A DNA stretch of 28,477 bases from a virus (IMGVR_UViG_3300034101_001875:1-28477); one strand, 5' to 3'; counted from the first letter of the stretch, positions 13,379 through 20,608 are shown. A program made the numbers and translations. Notes: generated from the letters alone by a model not told the origin.

Positions 13379-13908
13379 AAGACTTTTTAGACTACTTCAA
13401 AGAAGATTCTAGTAAAAGACCGACCATCTATTGCGATATGGATGGTGTTCTAGTTGATATAATTGGAGGTATGTCCAAAATTTTAAATATTCCAAATCTA
13501 TCACAGAAGAATTTTGATAGTATTATCAATCCAATCAAACCTAAAATTGATGAAGATCATCCAGATTTATTTGCTAAACTGCCTTGGATGCCGGATGGTA
13601 AAACACTTTGGAAATATATCTCAAAGTACAAGGTAGAAATTCTATCAGCACACACAACAACTTGGCAACCGAAATCTAAATCGGGTAAGATAAAGTGGAT
13701 TGAAAATAACTTGCGTCCTAAGCCTCACTTTTCAAATATAGTTCTTCGCACACAGAAAAAGGACTATGCCAAAACTGATGGCGTTCCCAATATTTTAATT
13801 GATGATTGGAGCAAGAACATTAAAGAATGGCAATCTGCTGGTGGTATTGCCATTCAGCATAAGAGCGCAAATCAAACCATTCTTGAACTTAAGAAGTTAG
13901 GTCTTTAA
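13375..13908 (+). CDS. HAD-superfamily phosphatase, 5'(3')-nucleotidase-like
   Basis: 177 residues. Motif I D21-M-D23-G (nucleophile and acid/base), motif II S91 in EILSAHT, motif III Lys near 105-107, motif IV D143-D144 in LIDDW. The small size and IYCDMDGVLVD start resemble phage 5'(3')-deoxyribonucleotidase-like enzymes; hydrolysis of nucleotides is likely but not certain. The N-terminus MKDFLDYFKE has the shape of a capsid-targeting peptide (F-K-E instead of I/L-x-E at 8-10), so it may also be packaged. Translationally coupled to the PAP2 phosphatase. Confidence 0.8.
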   Translation: MKDFLDYFKEDSSKRPTIYCDMDGVLVDIIGGMSKILNIPNLSQKNFDSIINPIKPKIDEDHPDLFAKLPWMPDGKTLWKYISKYKVEILSAHTTTWQPKSKSGKIKWIENNLRPKPHFSNIVLRTQKKDYAKTDGVPNILIDDWSKNIKEWQSAGGIAIQHKSANQTILELKKLGL

Positions 13909-13911
13909 GGC

Positions 13912-13939
13912 TTGACAAACTTTTCGGTGTGGTTATAAT
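13912..13939 (+). promoter_or_regulatory. Consensus sigma70 promoter for a tRNA pair
   Basis: TTGACA (13912-13917), 16-bp spacer, TATAAT (13934-13939). Predicted +1 near 13946, three nt before tRNA-Leu, so the primary transcript starts nearly at the mature 5' end. Confidence 0.88.
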
Positions 13940-13948
13940 TTAACCAAA

Positions 13949-14032
13949 GCCGAAGTGGATGGAATGGCAGACACGGCGGATTCAAAATCCGCTGCCTTCA
14001 CGGGCGTGTGGGTTCGACTCCCACCTTCGGCA
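13949..14032 (+). tRNA. tRNA-Leu (CAA)
   Basis: Class II tRNA. Acceptor GCCGAAG/CTTCGGC, anticodon stem GCGGA/TCCGC with loop TTCAAAA, variable arm TGCCTTCACGGGCG, T-loop TTCGACT, discriminator A. Reads UUG. Confidence 0.92.
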
Positions 14033-14036
14033 TTCT

Positions 14037-14109
14037 GCTTCCTTAACTCAGTGGCTAGAGTGCTTCCTTTACACGGAAGAAGTCGTAGGTTCGAATCCTA
14101 TAGGAAGTA
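14037..14109 (+). tRNA. tRNA-Val (TAC)
   Basis: Acceptor GCTTCCT/AGGAAGT (G1-U72 wobble), anticodon stem CTTCC/GGAAG with loop TTTACAC, T-arm GTAGG-TTCGAAT-CCTAT, discriminator A. Its 3' strand AGGAAG doubles as the only SD for the next gene. Confidence 0.9.
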
Positions 14110-14111
14110 TT

Positions 14112-14396
14112 ATGGCAAAGCGTAAACTATGGGCAATCGGTATCATGCATGGTAACGATCTACAGGGTCACTTGGTTGAGAGATCCAACATCATAGCAGT
14201 ATACGAGAGCGAGGAAGCAGCCAAAAAGGAAGCCAAGTGGCTCAACGAATTCCATAGAAAGTCATCTTCCAAGACGATTTATGAGCCTGTACGGTGGAAG
14301 GATGATGGGAGTGAAACTTCTATTCAGTCTAAGGACGAAAAGATAATTAACTATTCGAAAATGGATGAGGGGCTGACTGCTTTGTTTGAGGATTAA
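14112..14396 (+). CDS. Small phage protein, unknown function
   Basis: 94 residues starting MAKRKLWAIGIMHGNDLQGHLVERS. The frame stays open through the tRNAs upstream but a start there is implausible; the ATG two nt after tRNA-Val is preferred. AGGAAG in the tRNA acceptor stem lies 4 nt before the ATG and is the only visible ribosome-binding site. Predicted fold is a strand, then ESEEAAKKEAKWLNEFHRK helix (a pattern like small alpha/beta proteins), then a tail. No family is recognised. Confidence 0.65.
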   Translation: MAKRKLWAIGIMHGNDLQGHLVERSNIIAVYESEEAAKKEAKWLNEFHRKSSSKTIYEPVRWKDDGSETSIQSKDEKIINYSKMDEGLTALFED

Positions 14397-14402
14397 ATCG
14401 TC

Positions 14403-14409
14403 ATAAATA
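14403..14409 (+). promoter_or_regulatory. T4-late-like promoter box ATAAATA, leaderless arrangement
   Basis: ATAAATA, 6 nt, ATG at 14416; predicted +1 within one base of the start codon, no SD. Confidence 0.55.
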
Positions 14410-14415
14410 ATCAAC

Positions 14416-14841
14416 ATGAACAATCCATTTAAAAACACTAGTAAAGAAATGCTTGATGCAATCAATAGCATCATTAATGAGCAAAATCAACCACAGGCAT
14501 TGAAGGCTTTAAATATTGGTGGTAGAGTTGCACAAACAATCGATTTTACCATGTCAACTGATGACCCCGATGTTTACCTTAAGGGACTAGGGACATTACC
14601 CCTCTCAATGATAAAGAAACTGGTTAAGCAAGACTTGATCAGATTTGCTGATAAAGTCGGAGTGGCTAGTTCAAAAGAACTAATTTCTTTCATGATCGAC
14701 ATTGAAGGCAAGAAAACAAATAATCCGTTTGGACAATTTGCGTATCGTCTTCATGGATTAGCAGAAATTGAAGAATTCTTGAGTAAACCAGAAACTAAGC
14801 GCAAAATCTCCCTCATGAAGAAGAAGAGTGGTATTGTCTAA
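14416..14841 (+). CDS. Small phage protein with possible prohead-protease site
   Basis: 141 residues. The helical N-terminus MNNPFKNTSKEMLDAINSIINE has I-N-E at 20-22 followed by QNQ, which fits a T4 gp21-type cleavage motif after a short targeting peptide. The rest is mixed, with SMIKKLVKQDLIRFADKVGVASSKELISFM suggesting a helical domain and a basic tail (KRKISLMKKKSG). No SD; probably leaderless. It overlaps the next gene by 14 nt. Function unknown. Confidence 0.65.
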   Translation: MNNPFKNTSKEMLDAINSIINEQNQPQALKALNIGGRVAQTIDFTMSTDDPDVYLKGLGTLPLSMIKKLVKQDLIRFADKVGVASSKELISFMIDIEGKKTNNPFGQFAYRLHGLAEIEEFLSKPETKRKISLMKKKSGIV

Positions 14842-15235
14842 ATCACTTAGAAATACAGCAAAAATTCAAAAATGCCGATCAGCCGATTGCTCCCCAAATA
14901 GCGACGAGATGGCAGAGGTTTCAATGCGTCTTGGAAAATCAGGGAAGTCTAAGATGGCCGGATTTACGCATCTGAACAAATTGGTATCGATGATGAAGGA
15001 ATCAAATGTTTGGACGGGTTCCATCAAAGGATATTTCTTCCGAGGCACAATACCAACTAAAATGAAGTCTGAGATAAAAGAGTATTCAAAAGTCGCTGGA
15101 TGGCAAAGTAAAACCACCAAACGGATGAGTAAGTCTGGAATAATGTGGAGAGCCAAAGGTAAAAGATATCTCTTGATCTTTGCCAACTACCGTGGAATGG
15201 GCAATCGAATTTATTGCTCATTGACCATAATCTGA
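14828..15235 (+). CDS. Basic phage protein, unknown function
   Basis: About 135 residues from a GTG (alternative TTG two codons later); SD-like GAAGAAGAAG precedes it within the end of the upstream gene. Two Cys (CRSADC) near the N-terminus could pair. The centre is basic (RLGKSGKSKMAGF) with FTHLNKLVSMMKES, and the C-terminus has SKSGIMWRAKGKRYLLIFANYRG, probable strands. Overlap with the preceding gene implies co-translation. No family is recognised. Confidence 0.6.
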   Translation: MVLSKSLRNTAKIQKCRSADCSPNSDEMAEVSMRLGKSGKSKMAGFTHLNKLVSMMKESNVWTGSIKGYFFRGTIPTKMKSEIKEYSKVAGWQSKTTKRMSKSGIMWRAKGKRYLLIFANYRGMGNRIYCSLTII

Positions 15236-15263
15236 TTGACAAAACCGAAAACGCCGATACAAT
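15236..15263 (+). promoter_or_regulatory. Sigma70-like promoter
   Basis: TTGACA (15236-15241), 16-bp spacer, TACAAT (15258-15263). Leader of about 18 nt with an ideal SD AAAGGAGGTG before the ATG at 15288, in contrast to the leaderless promoters. Confidence 0.85.
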
Positions 15264-15287
15264 CTCACAACACAAAGGAGGTGCTAT

Positions 15288-15527
15288 ATGCACAATATTT
15301 CAGGATTAGGTTTGGGGCTTGTTGTTTCATCGGTTCTCAATGGAGTTCTTCTTATCCTTCTTTATCTGAAGAGCAAGGCACACGCAGAAGATATGAATGC
15401 ACTCAATAATGTGCAAAAAAACATGGAAGATGAACGCCGTCACGATGCTATGTGGAGAGAAATCGATAGCCTCAGCGAAAGCATCAGGGAACTAAAGAGC
15501 AATCGCACAGGTGGAATTCGAAAGTAA
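15288..15527 (+). CDS. Small single-pass membrane protein
   Basis: 79 residues: transmembrane helix at about 5-28 (GLGLGLVVSSVLNGVLLILLYL), then a Lys-containing boundary and a charged helical/coiled-coil C-terminus (AEDMNALNNVQKNMEDERRHDAMWREIDSLSESIRELK) presumably in the cytoplasm. A near-perfect SD and own promoter predict strong early or middle expression. Function unknown. Confidence 0.75.
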   Translation: MHNISGLGLGLVVSSVLNGVLLILLYLKSKAHAEDMNALNNVQKNMEDERRHDAMWREIDSLSESIRELKSNRTGGIRK

Positions 15528-15533
15528 AATTAA

Positions 15534-15551
15534 GTGGATCGTAAGATCCAC
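15534..15551 (+). repeat. GTAA-loop hairpin before tRNA-Thr
   Basis: Perfect 7-bp stem GTGGATC/GATCCAC with a GNRA-type GTAA loop. No T run; probably a structural or processing element 3 nt before the tRNA. Confidence 0.6.
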
Positions 15552-15554
15552 GCC

Positions 15555-15626
15555 GCCATCTTAGCAGAGTGGTAATGCAGTCGCCTTGTAAGCGACAGAT
15601 CATGGGTTCGATTCCCATAGATGGCT
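15555..15626 (+). tRNA. tRNA-Thr (TGT)
   Basis: Acceptor GCCATCT/AGATGGC, anticodon stem GTCGC/GCGAC with loop CTTGTAA, T-arm ATGGG-TTCGATT-CCCAT, discriminator T. Likely read from the promoter at 15236. Confidence 0.92.
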
Positions 15627-15636
15627 TTACGACGGC

Positions 15637-15643
15637 CTAAATA
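15637..15643 (+). promoter_or_regulatory. T4-late-like promoter box CTAAATA, leaderless arrangement
   Basis: CTAAATA, 5 nt, ATG at 15649. The box overlaps an upstream in-frame ATG at 15643, which would be untranscribed; this selects 15649 as the start. Confidence 0.65.
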
Positions 15644-15648
15644 TGAAC

Positions 15649-16893
15649 ATGAGACCGATTTGTCTGTCCGACTTTATTCGTCAGCAAGAATCTTTGGAGC
15701 CTGAGATACTAATTTCAGAAGGTGCTTGCCCTCCTATTAGTGGGCATGGATTTGCATTAGAGAGATCTATTGCGACAGCAATGAAGTGTGCTGCTGAAAA
15801 TTTATTGAAAGATACTCGTCAAGACAGATTTGATATTGGAGACAGTGCAGGAAATGACAATGATAAGCCCGATTTGGTTATCAGAGTAAGAAAAGTTGCG
15901 GGATCGTCTTTCTCAGGTAACATCAATATTGAGATCAAAGATGAAAGTGCACAGGGAACGCAGATTGGATTGCGGAATAATTTTGACCCTTTCAGTTCCG
16001 AAGATGTGACTGAGACATCTTGGACCCAAAGTGGGCGAAAAAAGATTCAGGTTGAAAAAGAAATTTGGCTAGGAATCATTCGGGCAATTCACACCAAGAA
16101 GTTTGAAATGATTCGACAGATGCAACAGTATCTTCGAACTTCTATGGACCCATCAGCACTACACAAGAAGTACATTATTCCTGGTAGACTACCCTTTGGT
16201 AAGGTTTCTAAAATTGCGTGGAAACAGGTAGGAAACAAGGGAACTATTTTCACTCAGAGTGGAGACAAACTCTCCTACAATATCAACGAGTATATTCAAG
16301 ACTCAGCCAATATTAGATTTTATGAAGAAATCTTGCGGCAAAAGAATGTGCATTTCATTTACATCAATGGAAGAGGACTATATTCAACTGGCCTTAGTAG
16401 TTCTCCCTCTATTAAAGGATTGCCAAGACTCGTAGATTCGTGTAAAGGTGCTGCTCAAGTCGAAATTAGACTCAAAGCGAGTGGCGGCTCATATACAAAA
16501 AGCGATGCTGCGTTGTCTGAACAGTCAATCGTTACTCATCTGTATTGTAATCAAGATCCAACCACCATTAAAGCCAAGCGCATTTACATGGAGGATTGGG
16601 CTGGAAGTACGCCAGTTAATCAATCCAAACTCTACATGTTTGATGATGAGGATAAACTTCCTTCCGGAATTTCCCACGCCAAGGGAAACGAAGTTGCTAA
16701 ACTAGTCAGCATTAAGAGCATTAAACCCACAAACGAACCCTCCAAGTGGTCAGTTCGTATGGATATTAAACATAGAACTACAAGTCCAACTCTTCAGTTT
16801 ACGACCCGAATCACATCCAAGAATTTTACGGAATCTCCCTATAAATTCGACACACAAGAAGATATGATAAATTTTCTTCAGTCTATTCCATAA
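15649..16893 (+). CDS. PD-(D/E)xK nuclease-like protein
   Basis: 414 residues from the ATG at 15649 (the late box overlaps the ATG two codons earlier). Residues 35-50 form a helix with E38 (ALERSIATAM), then P74-D75 in KPDLVIRV and E95-I-K97 in NIEIKDES: together the E...PD...ExK active-site pattern of restriction-endonuclease-fold enzymes that cut DNA with Mg2+. The C-terminal two thirds are unlike anything I know, and might be DNA recognition or a partner domain. The N-terminus MRPICLSDFIRQQE and I-S-E at 22-24 fit a capsid-targeting peptide, so it may enter the cell with the DNA. Nuclease activity is inferred from three short motifs. Confidence 0.6.
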   Translation: MRPICLSDFIRQQESLEPEILISEGACPPISGHGFALERSIATAMKCAAENLLKDTRQDRFDIGDSAGNDNDKPDLVIRVRKVAGSSFSGNINIEIKDESAQGTQIGLRNNFDPFSSEDVTETSWTQSGRKKIQVEKEIWLGIIRAIHTKKFEMIRQMQQYLRTSMDPSALHKKYIIPGRLPFGKVSKIAWKQVGNKGTIFTQSGDKLSYNINEYIQDSANIRFYEEILRQKNVHFIYINGRGLYSTGLSSSPSIKGLPRLVDSCKGAAQVEIRLKASGGSYTKSDAALSEQSIVTHLYCNQDPTTIKAKRIYMEDWAGSTPVNQSKLYMFDDEDKLPSGISHAKGNEVAKLVSIKSIKPTNEPSKWSVRMDIKHRTTSPTLQFTTRITSKNFTESPYKFDTQEDMINFLQSIP

Positions 16894-16920
16894 GTTGTTG
16901 ATATCAAATAACTTGTAAAA

Positions 16921-16927
16921 CTAAATA
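16921..16927 (+). promoter_or_regulatory. T4-late-like promoter box CTAAATA
   Basis: CTAAATA 34 nt before the protease gene, with an SD (GGAGGTG) in the leader, unlike the leaderless class. TATACT overlaps it (16926-16931), so a weak sigma70 promoter could also be here but no -35 box fits. Confidence 0.5.
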
Positions 16928-16961
16928 TACTGTAGGGCTAAACCCCCGAAGGAGGTGTTCC

Positions 16962-17708
16962 ATGAGAAACCTTTGGGTAGTAGGACTGCTGCTTGCAGTC
17001 ACAGTAAGTACATCGGTAGATCGTGCGGGAGTCAAGGCAAAAATAGCCGAGGCTCCCGTGGTCGTTTATGGGGATGGCCTTTCAGTTGCAGAGAGAATTT
17101 TATCTCACTCTGTGGTAATTCTATATGAAACACTAGAGGGAAAGAAGAGTCTTGGATCCGGCGTTCTTTATAATAAGAATGGTTCTTGGTTTGTGATGAC
17201 CGCCGCACATGTAATTCAAGATGAGAAGGAATTTGGTAAGGGTAAAATTTCAATAGCATTCACTCCATATAATTCAGACATTCCAACGCATGCGTGGAAA
17301 GGAATTTTACTAGCGCACAATGAATCTCTAGATGCAGCCATAATAGGATTAGAAGACGCAAAAGATCTTAAAGATTCTATGGACTCAGTATTCGATAGAA
17401 ATGAGCCTAGAATAGGAAAAGAGATATATGCGGTAGGCAATCCTTTAGGTGAAATCAATACAGTTACCGATGGAATAATCTCCAACAACAGGCGAAAGGT
17501 CGATTGGACAAATGAACACCATGTGCAAATCACCGCAAATGGTGCGCCCGGATCAAGTGGGGGTGGAGTATTCACTAAAGATAAGGGTCAATGTATTGGT
17601 ATCGTTGTAAGAATAAACTATGGAACTAGAATTCTAATGGTTGTTCCTACAAATAGAATATTCGATTGGCTTGACGCAAATAATCTTTCCAATATAGCAC
17701 CTGACTGA
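16962..17708 (+). CDS. Exported trypsin-like (HtrA-type) serine protease
   Basis: 248 residues. The N-terminal Arg followed by a hydrophobic core (LWVVGLLLAVTVST) is a Sec signal peptide, so the enzyme should act in the periplasm or outside. The catalytic triad is visible: H83 in TAAH, D124 in ESLDAAII, and S199 in GSSGGG, with spacing typical of the trypsin/HtrA fold. Unlike DegP it ends after the protease domain and has no PDZ domain. SD GGAGGTG is placed well. It lies directly upstream of the clamp gene but is separated by the clamp's own promoter. Possible roles are envelope remodelling, cleaving host periplasmic proteins, or exclusion of other phages; nothing decides. Confidence 0.85.
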   Translation: MRNLWVVGLLLAVTVSTSVDRAGVKAKIAEAPVVVYGDGLSVAERILSHSVVILYETLEGKKSLGSGVLYNKNGSWFVMTAAHVIQDEKEFGKGKISIAFTPYNSDIPTHAWKGILLAHNESLDAAIIGLEDAKDLKDSMDSVFDRNEPRIGKEIYAVGNPLGEINTVTDGIISNNRRKVDWTNEHHVQITANGAPGSSGGGVFTKDKGQCIGIVVRINYGTRILMVVPTNRIFDWLDANNLSNIAPD

Positions 17709-17736
17709 TTGACTTTTTGTTCGTAGGCCGTATACT
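17709..17736 (+). promoter_or_regulatory. Sigma70-like promoter of the replication block
   Basis: TTGACT (17709-17714), 16-bp spacer, TATACT (17731-17736). Leader about 18 nt with ideal SD AAGGAGGAAAT before the clamp ATG. Confidence 0.85.
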
Positions 17737-17760
17737 CTCCACATCTCACAAGGAGGAAAT

Positions 17761-18453
17761 ATGCCTACAACTACTAACTGCGTCAAGATTTCACCTGAGA
17801 CTCTTTCGATTCTCAAGAATTTTGCTTCCATCAATCCTAGCCTGTTAATTCGATCAGGCAGTAAACTTAATACGGTTTGTCCGTCCAACCGAATTCTTGC
17901 AGAGGCACAGGTTTCTGAGCACTTTCCTGTCGATTTTGCGATTTACGACATGGCTCAATTTCTTGGTATTGTTAGTTTGTTCAAGTCACCTGTGTTTGAG
18001 TTCAAGGATACACATTTAGTCATCTCTTCAGATGGTGATGGTGGATCTAGTTCTGTCAAGTATTTTTATACTAACCCCGAATTCATTCAGAACAAGGGAG
18101 ATAAGAAGATCAAGATGCCGAACTCTGTGGTTGTCTTCGATATTAGCGAGAGTGATCTCGCCTCTATCATGAAGGCAGCATCTGTTCTTCAAGTTCCTGA
18201 TATGTGTATCACAGGTGAGGAGGGAAACCTTCTTGTTAGAGTTTGTGATAAGAAGAACCCGACAGGTAATAGTTGGGAACTGATTGTCTCTGAAGTTGCA
18301 GAAGAGGCCGATCACTTCCCCTTCTGGTTCAGTATCGACACAATGAAAATGGTTCAGGATGATTATGCGGTTTCAATCGCATCTAAGGCAGTAGCAAATC
18401 TCAAGGGAAAGAATGTGCCTGTTCAGTATTGGATCGCTATGAGTGCAGGATAA
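17761..18453 (+). CDS. 45: DNA polymerase sliding clamp (T4 gp45-like)
   Basis: 230 residues, close to T4 gp45 (228). It forms a trimeric ring that tethers gp43 to DNA and also acts as the mobile activator of late transcription in T4. Identification rests on the overall pattern (KISPETLSILKNFASINPSLLI near the start, FPVDFAIYDMAQFLGIVSLF, and C-terminal VQYWIAM) and on its location directly upstream of gp44. It begins with an ideal ribosome-binding site and sigma70-like promoter. If T4 rules hold, this clamp helps drive the late boxes seen in the left half. Confidence 0.92.
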   Translation: MPTTTNCVKISPETLSILKNFASINPSLLIRSGSKLNTVCPSNRILAEAQVSEHFPVDFAIYDMAQFLGIVSLFKSPVFEFKDTHLVISSDGDGGSSSVKYFYTNPEFIQNKGDKKIKMPNSVVVFDISESDLASIMKAASVLQVPDMCITGEEGNLLVRVCDKKNPTGNSWELIVSEVAEEADHFPFWFSIDTMKMVQDDYAVSIASKAVANLKGKNVPVQYWIAMSAG

Positions 18454-18457
18454 TAAA

Positions 18458-19396
18458 ATGAATCACTTTTTGTGGGTAGAAAAATATCGACCGAAAGATA
18501 TCGACTCCTGTATCCTTCCTGACAGGATTCAGCAGACATTTCGTGATGTTGTAAAGTCTGGTCAAATGCCCAACATGATTTTAACGGGAAGTGCAGGTTC
18601 AGGCAAAACGACTGTCGCCCGAGCATTATGCAATGAGATGAACTTGGACATGCTGTTCATCAATGCATCGGACGAGAGTGGAATTGATGTTCTTCGAACT
18701 AAGATTCGCAACTTTGCTTCTACTGTTTCGATCAGTGGGGGAAATAAAGTGGTGATCTTAGATGAAGCAGATTATCTAAATCCGTCTTCCACTCAACCTG
18801 CACTTCGTGGTTTCATGGAAGAGTTTGCTGCTAATTGCAGATTTATTCTGACTTGTAATTTCAAGAATAGAATAATTGAGCCATTACACAGTCGATGCAA
18901 TCTGATCGACTTTAAAATCTTCTCAAGTGAGAAAGTTAGTGTTGCTGCTAAATTCAGCCAAAGAGTGAAGCATATTCTTGATGCTGAAGGGATCAGTTAT
19001 AACGATAAGGTTATCGCTGATTTGATTATCAAGAATTTTCCCGATTTCCGTAAAACCATCAATGAACTGCAAAGATATTCATCGGGCGGAAAAATTGATG
19101 TGGGAGTTCTTTCAACTAGCGAGAATAACCTTGGAATCAAGACTTTGGTCAAGGCTCTCAAGGCAAAAAGTTTTAATGAAATTCGGAAGTGGGTCATAGA
19201 CAATAGTGATAAAGACTCTTCGCATTTATTCCGATCAATCTACGACGGTTTACAGGACCACTTGACCCCTGACTCCATTCCACAGGCGGTTTTAATTATT
19301 TCAGAATATCAGTATAAGGCAGCATTCGTCGCAGACCATGAAATAAATTTAACCGCATGTTGTATTTCTCTTGCCGCCGACTGTACCTTTAAGTGA
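18458..19396 (+). CDS. 44: Clamp loader large (ATPase) subunit (T4 gp44-like)
   Basis: 312 residues (T4 gp44 is 319). AAA+ ATPase that opens and places the gp45 ring. Walker A G44-S-A-G-S-G-K50-T, Walker B VILDEAD (D102, E103), sensor-1-like LTCNF (about 131-135), and the S145-R146-C arginine-finger motif. Start MNHFLWVEKYRPKDIDSC is the standard loader N-terminus; an earlier start in the clamp gene is rejected. It follows the clamp by 4 nt. Unlike T4, the small subunit does not follow directly: an unrelated gene lies between. Confidence 0.95.
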   Translation: MNHFLWVEKYRPKDIDSCILPDRIQQTFRDVVKSGQMPNMILTGSAGSGKTTVARALCNEMNLDMLFINASDESGIDVLRTKIRNFASTVSISGGNKVVILDEADYLNPSSTQPALRGFMEEFAANCRFILTCNFKNRIIEPLHSRCNLIDFKIFSSEKVSVAAKFSQRVKHILDAEGISYNDKVIADLIIKNFPDFRKTINELQRYSSGGKIDVGVLSTSENNLGIKTLVKALKAKSFNEIRKWVIDNSDKDSSHLFRSIYDGLQDHLTPDSIPQAVLIISEYQYKAAFVADHEINLTACCISLAADCTFK

Positions 19397-19414
19397 CTTG
19401 AAGCGATGTTTCTC

Positions 19415-19422
19415 TATAAATA
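19415..19422 (+). promoter_or_regulatory. Perfect T4 late promoter box TATAAATA
   Basis: Full TATAAATA, the T4 late consensus, in the gap between gp44 and the next gene. Predicted +1 near 19428; SD AGGAGG in the leader precedes the ATG at 19457. Confidence 0.65.
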
Positions 19423-19456
19423 GATTCGTACTATCCCCTAAGACTAGGAGGCAGAA

Positions 19457-20194
19457 ATGGAATCAGTTAAGAGCCTCAATGACCTTTCCATAAAAATTCA
19501 CGAAATAGGAAAGAAGTACGATATAAAAAGTTTCGTGACTGAATTTAAGTCATCTGTCCGTGAAGTTAATCAGAAGGCATGGGACGAGATTGATTCCATA
19601 ACTGCATCAGATGTTTTTGAATCGACACCATTATCCAAGATAATGTTGATGTCGAGTATCTTAGATGATGAAGATCTCAGTAAAGTCATTAAAATATCAG
19701 AGGGTTTGAATAAAAAATATCACTACGAAACATTCAGTAAAGAGTGTGAAGTAGTCCGTCGCAAATTTCTAGAAGATAGAAGTAATTATTTTTCTGTCAA
19801 GGCAATTCAAACCTCAAAAGAACGGGATACAGGAGGTCTTAACTCTTATGTTGAGATCACCGGAATGTCAGACATGATGTTAGGCAGTTGGATATACAAG
19901 ATTCTTGAGAGAATATATCCATACTCACTCGACATTGAGTATGAGAACTTGAACGGTACTATAACGAAGACTAAAATTGTACACAAAAACAACATGGTCT
20001 CTGACAATTATGTTGAGTGTCCTCTGATTCCTCGCTACCATGGCAGTAATGGATATGACCAATTCCTTCTAAATTCTTACTACGACAGTAACAAGATGAA
20101 GTGGGTTTATATCCCCATAAGATTAATTGTGAATCTCTCATCGCCCGATGGGATAAACATTGATGATTTGGACTTACCCGATGAAAACGAGTAA
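19457..20194 (+). CDS. Unknown protein inserted between clamp loader subunits
   Basis: 245 residues, soluble, mainly helical in the first 110 residues (IHEIGKKYDIKSFVTEFKSSVREVN), with a beta-richer second half (DIEYENLNGTITKTKIV, WVYIPIRLIVNLS). Acidic C-terminus (DDLDLPDENE). No recognised motifs. It has its own late-type box and an SD (AGGAGGC), and overlaps the gp62 gene. It sits where T4 has no gene. It may be a replication-related accessory or an unrelated insertion; it is not a homing endonuclease by its motifs. Confidence 0.7.
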   Translation: MESVKSLNDLSIKIHEIGKKYDIKSFVTEFKSSVREVNQKAWDEIDSITASDVFESTPLSKIMLMSSILDDEDLSKVIKISEGLNKKYHYETFSKECEVVRRKFLEDRSNYFSVKAIQTSKERDTGGLNSYVEITGMSDMMLGSWIYKILERIYPYSLDIEYENLNGTITKTKIVHKNNMVSDNYVECPLIPRYHGSNGYDQFLLNSYYDSNKMKWVYIPIRLIVNLSSPDGINIDDLDLPDENE

Positions 20195-20582
20195 AAGACT
20201 TTCCCCGTTCGATTTCGTGAAGAGCATAAATGAAAAGACCGAAAATCTGATTCAGGTTCAGCCTGATGCTGAGAGGGACTATGTTCCTTTCATGGTCAAT
20301 CGTTCACTATCTTTTAGCCCTGATACCATTCTTTATGCCAACATGATGAATGAGAAATGGATGCTAGACAAAAAAATGCAGTATGATTTTCTGTACGGAT
20401 CAGTTCGCCGCCGACGCAGATTCGACAAGTGGATGAAGCGTGAGGAGGACGATATGATCCCCTTGGTCATGGAGATCTATAAGGTAAACCAAAGAAGGGC
20501 AATCGAATATCTGTGTCTCATGAATGAAGATCAGAAGAAAGAATTGCGAATTGGACGGGGAGGAAGTAATATTCCTAAATAA
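20181..20582 (+). CDS. 62: Clamp loader small subunit (T4 gp62-like)
   Basis: 133 residues from ATG 20181 (an ATG at 20163 is also in frame; I prefer 20181 because MKTSKRLSPFDFVKSINEKTENL matches the usual gp62 beginning). YVPFMVNRSLSFSPDTILYANMMN and LDKKMQYDFLYGSVRRRRRFDKW are the diagnostic gp62 block. It is the single small subunit that assembles with four gp44 to load gp45. It is shorter than T4 gp62 (187), as in marine T4-like phages. It overlaps the upstream gene by 14 nt, so is probably coupled. Confidence 0.92.
   Translation: MKTSKRLSPFDFVKSINEKTENLIQVQPDAERDYVPFMVNRSLSFSPDTILYANMMNEKWMLDKKMQYDFLYGSVRRRRRFDKWMKREEDDMIPLVMEIYKVNQRRAIEYLCLMNEDQKKELRIGRGGSNIPK
20575..20581 (+). promoter_or_regulatory. 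T4-late-like promoter box CTAAATA
   Basis: CTAAATA overlapping the gp62 stop. The following leader can form a small stem, TTCCGAA...TTCGGGA, just before the regA ribosome-binding region, which recalls autoregulation of regA mRNA. Box significance is uncertain because regA is an early gene in T4. Confidence 0.35.
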
Positions 20583-20608
20583 CTTCCGAAGACAATTCGG
20601 GAGTTATT

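Noticed and set aside
15643-15648. ATG two codons before the chosen start of the nuclease-like protein
   Set aside because: It overlaps the late box itself and would not be transcribed.
16898-16931. TTGATA ... TATACT as a sigma70 promoter for the protease
   Set aside because: Spacer is 22 bp, too long; CTAAATA is the better candidate.
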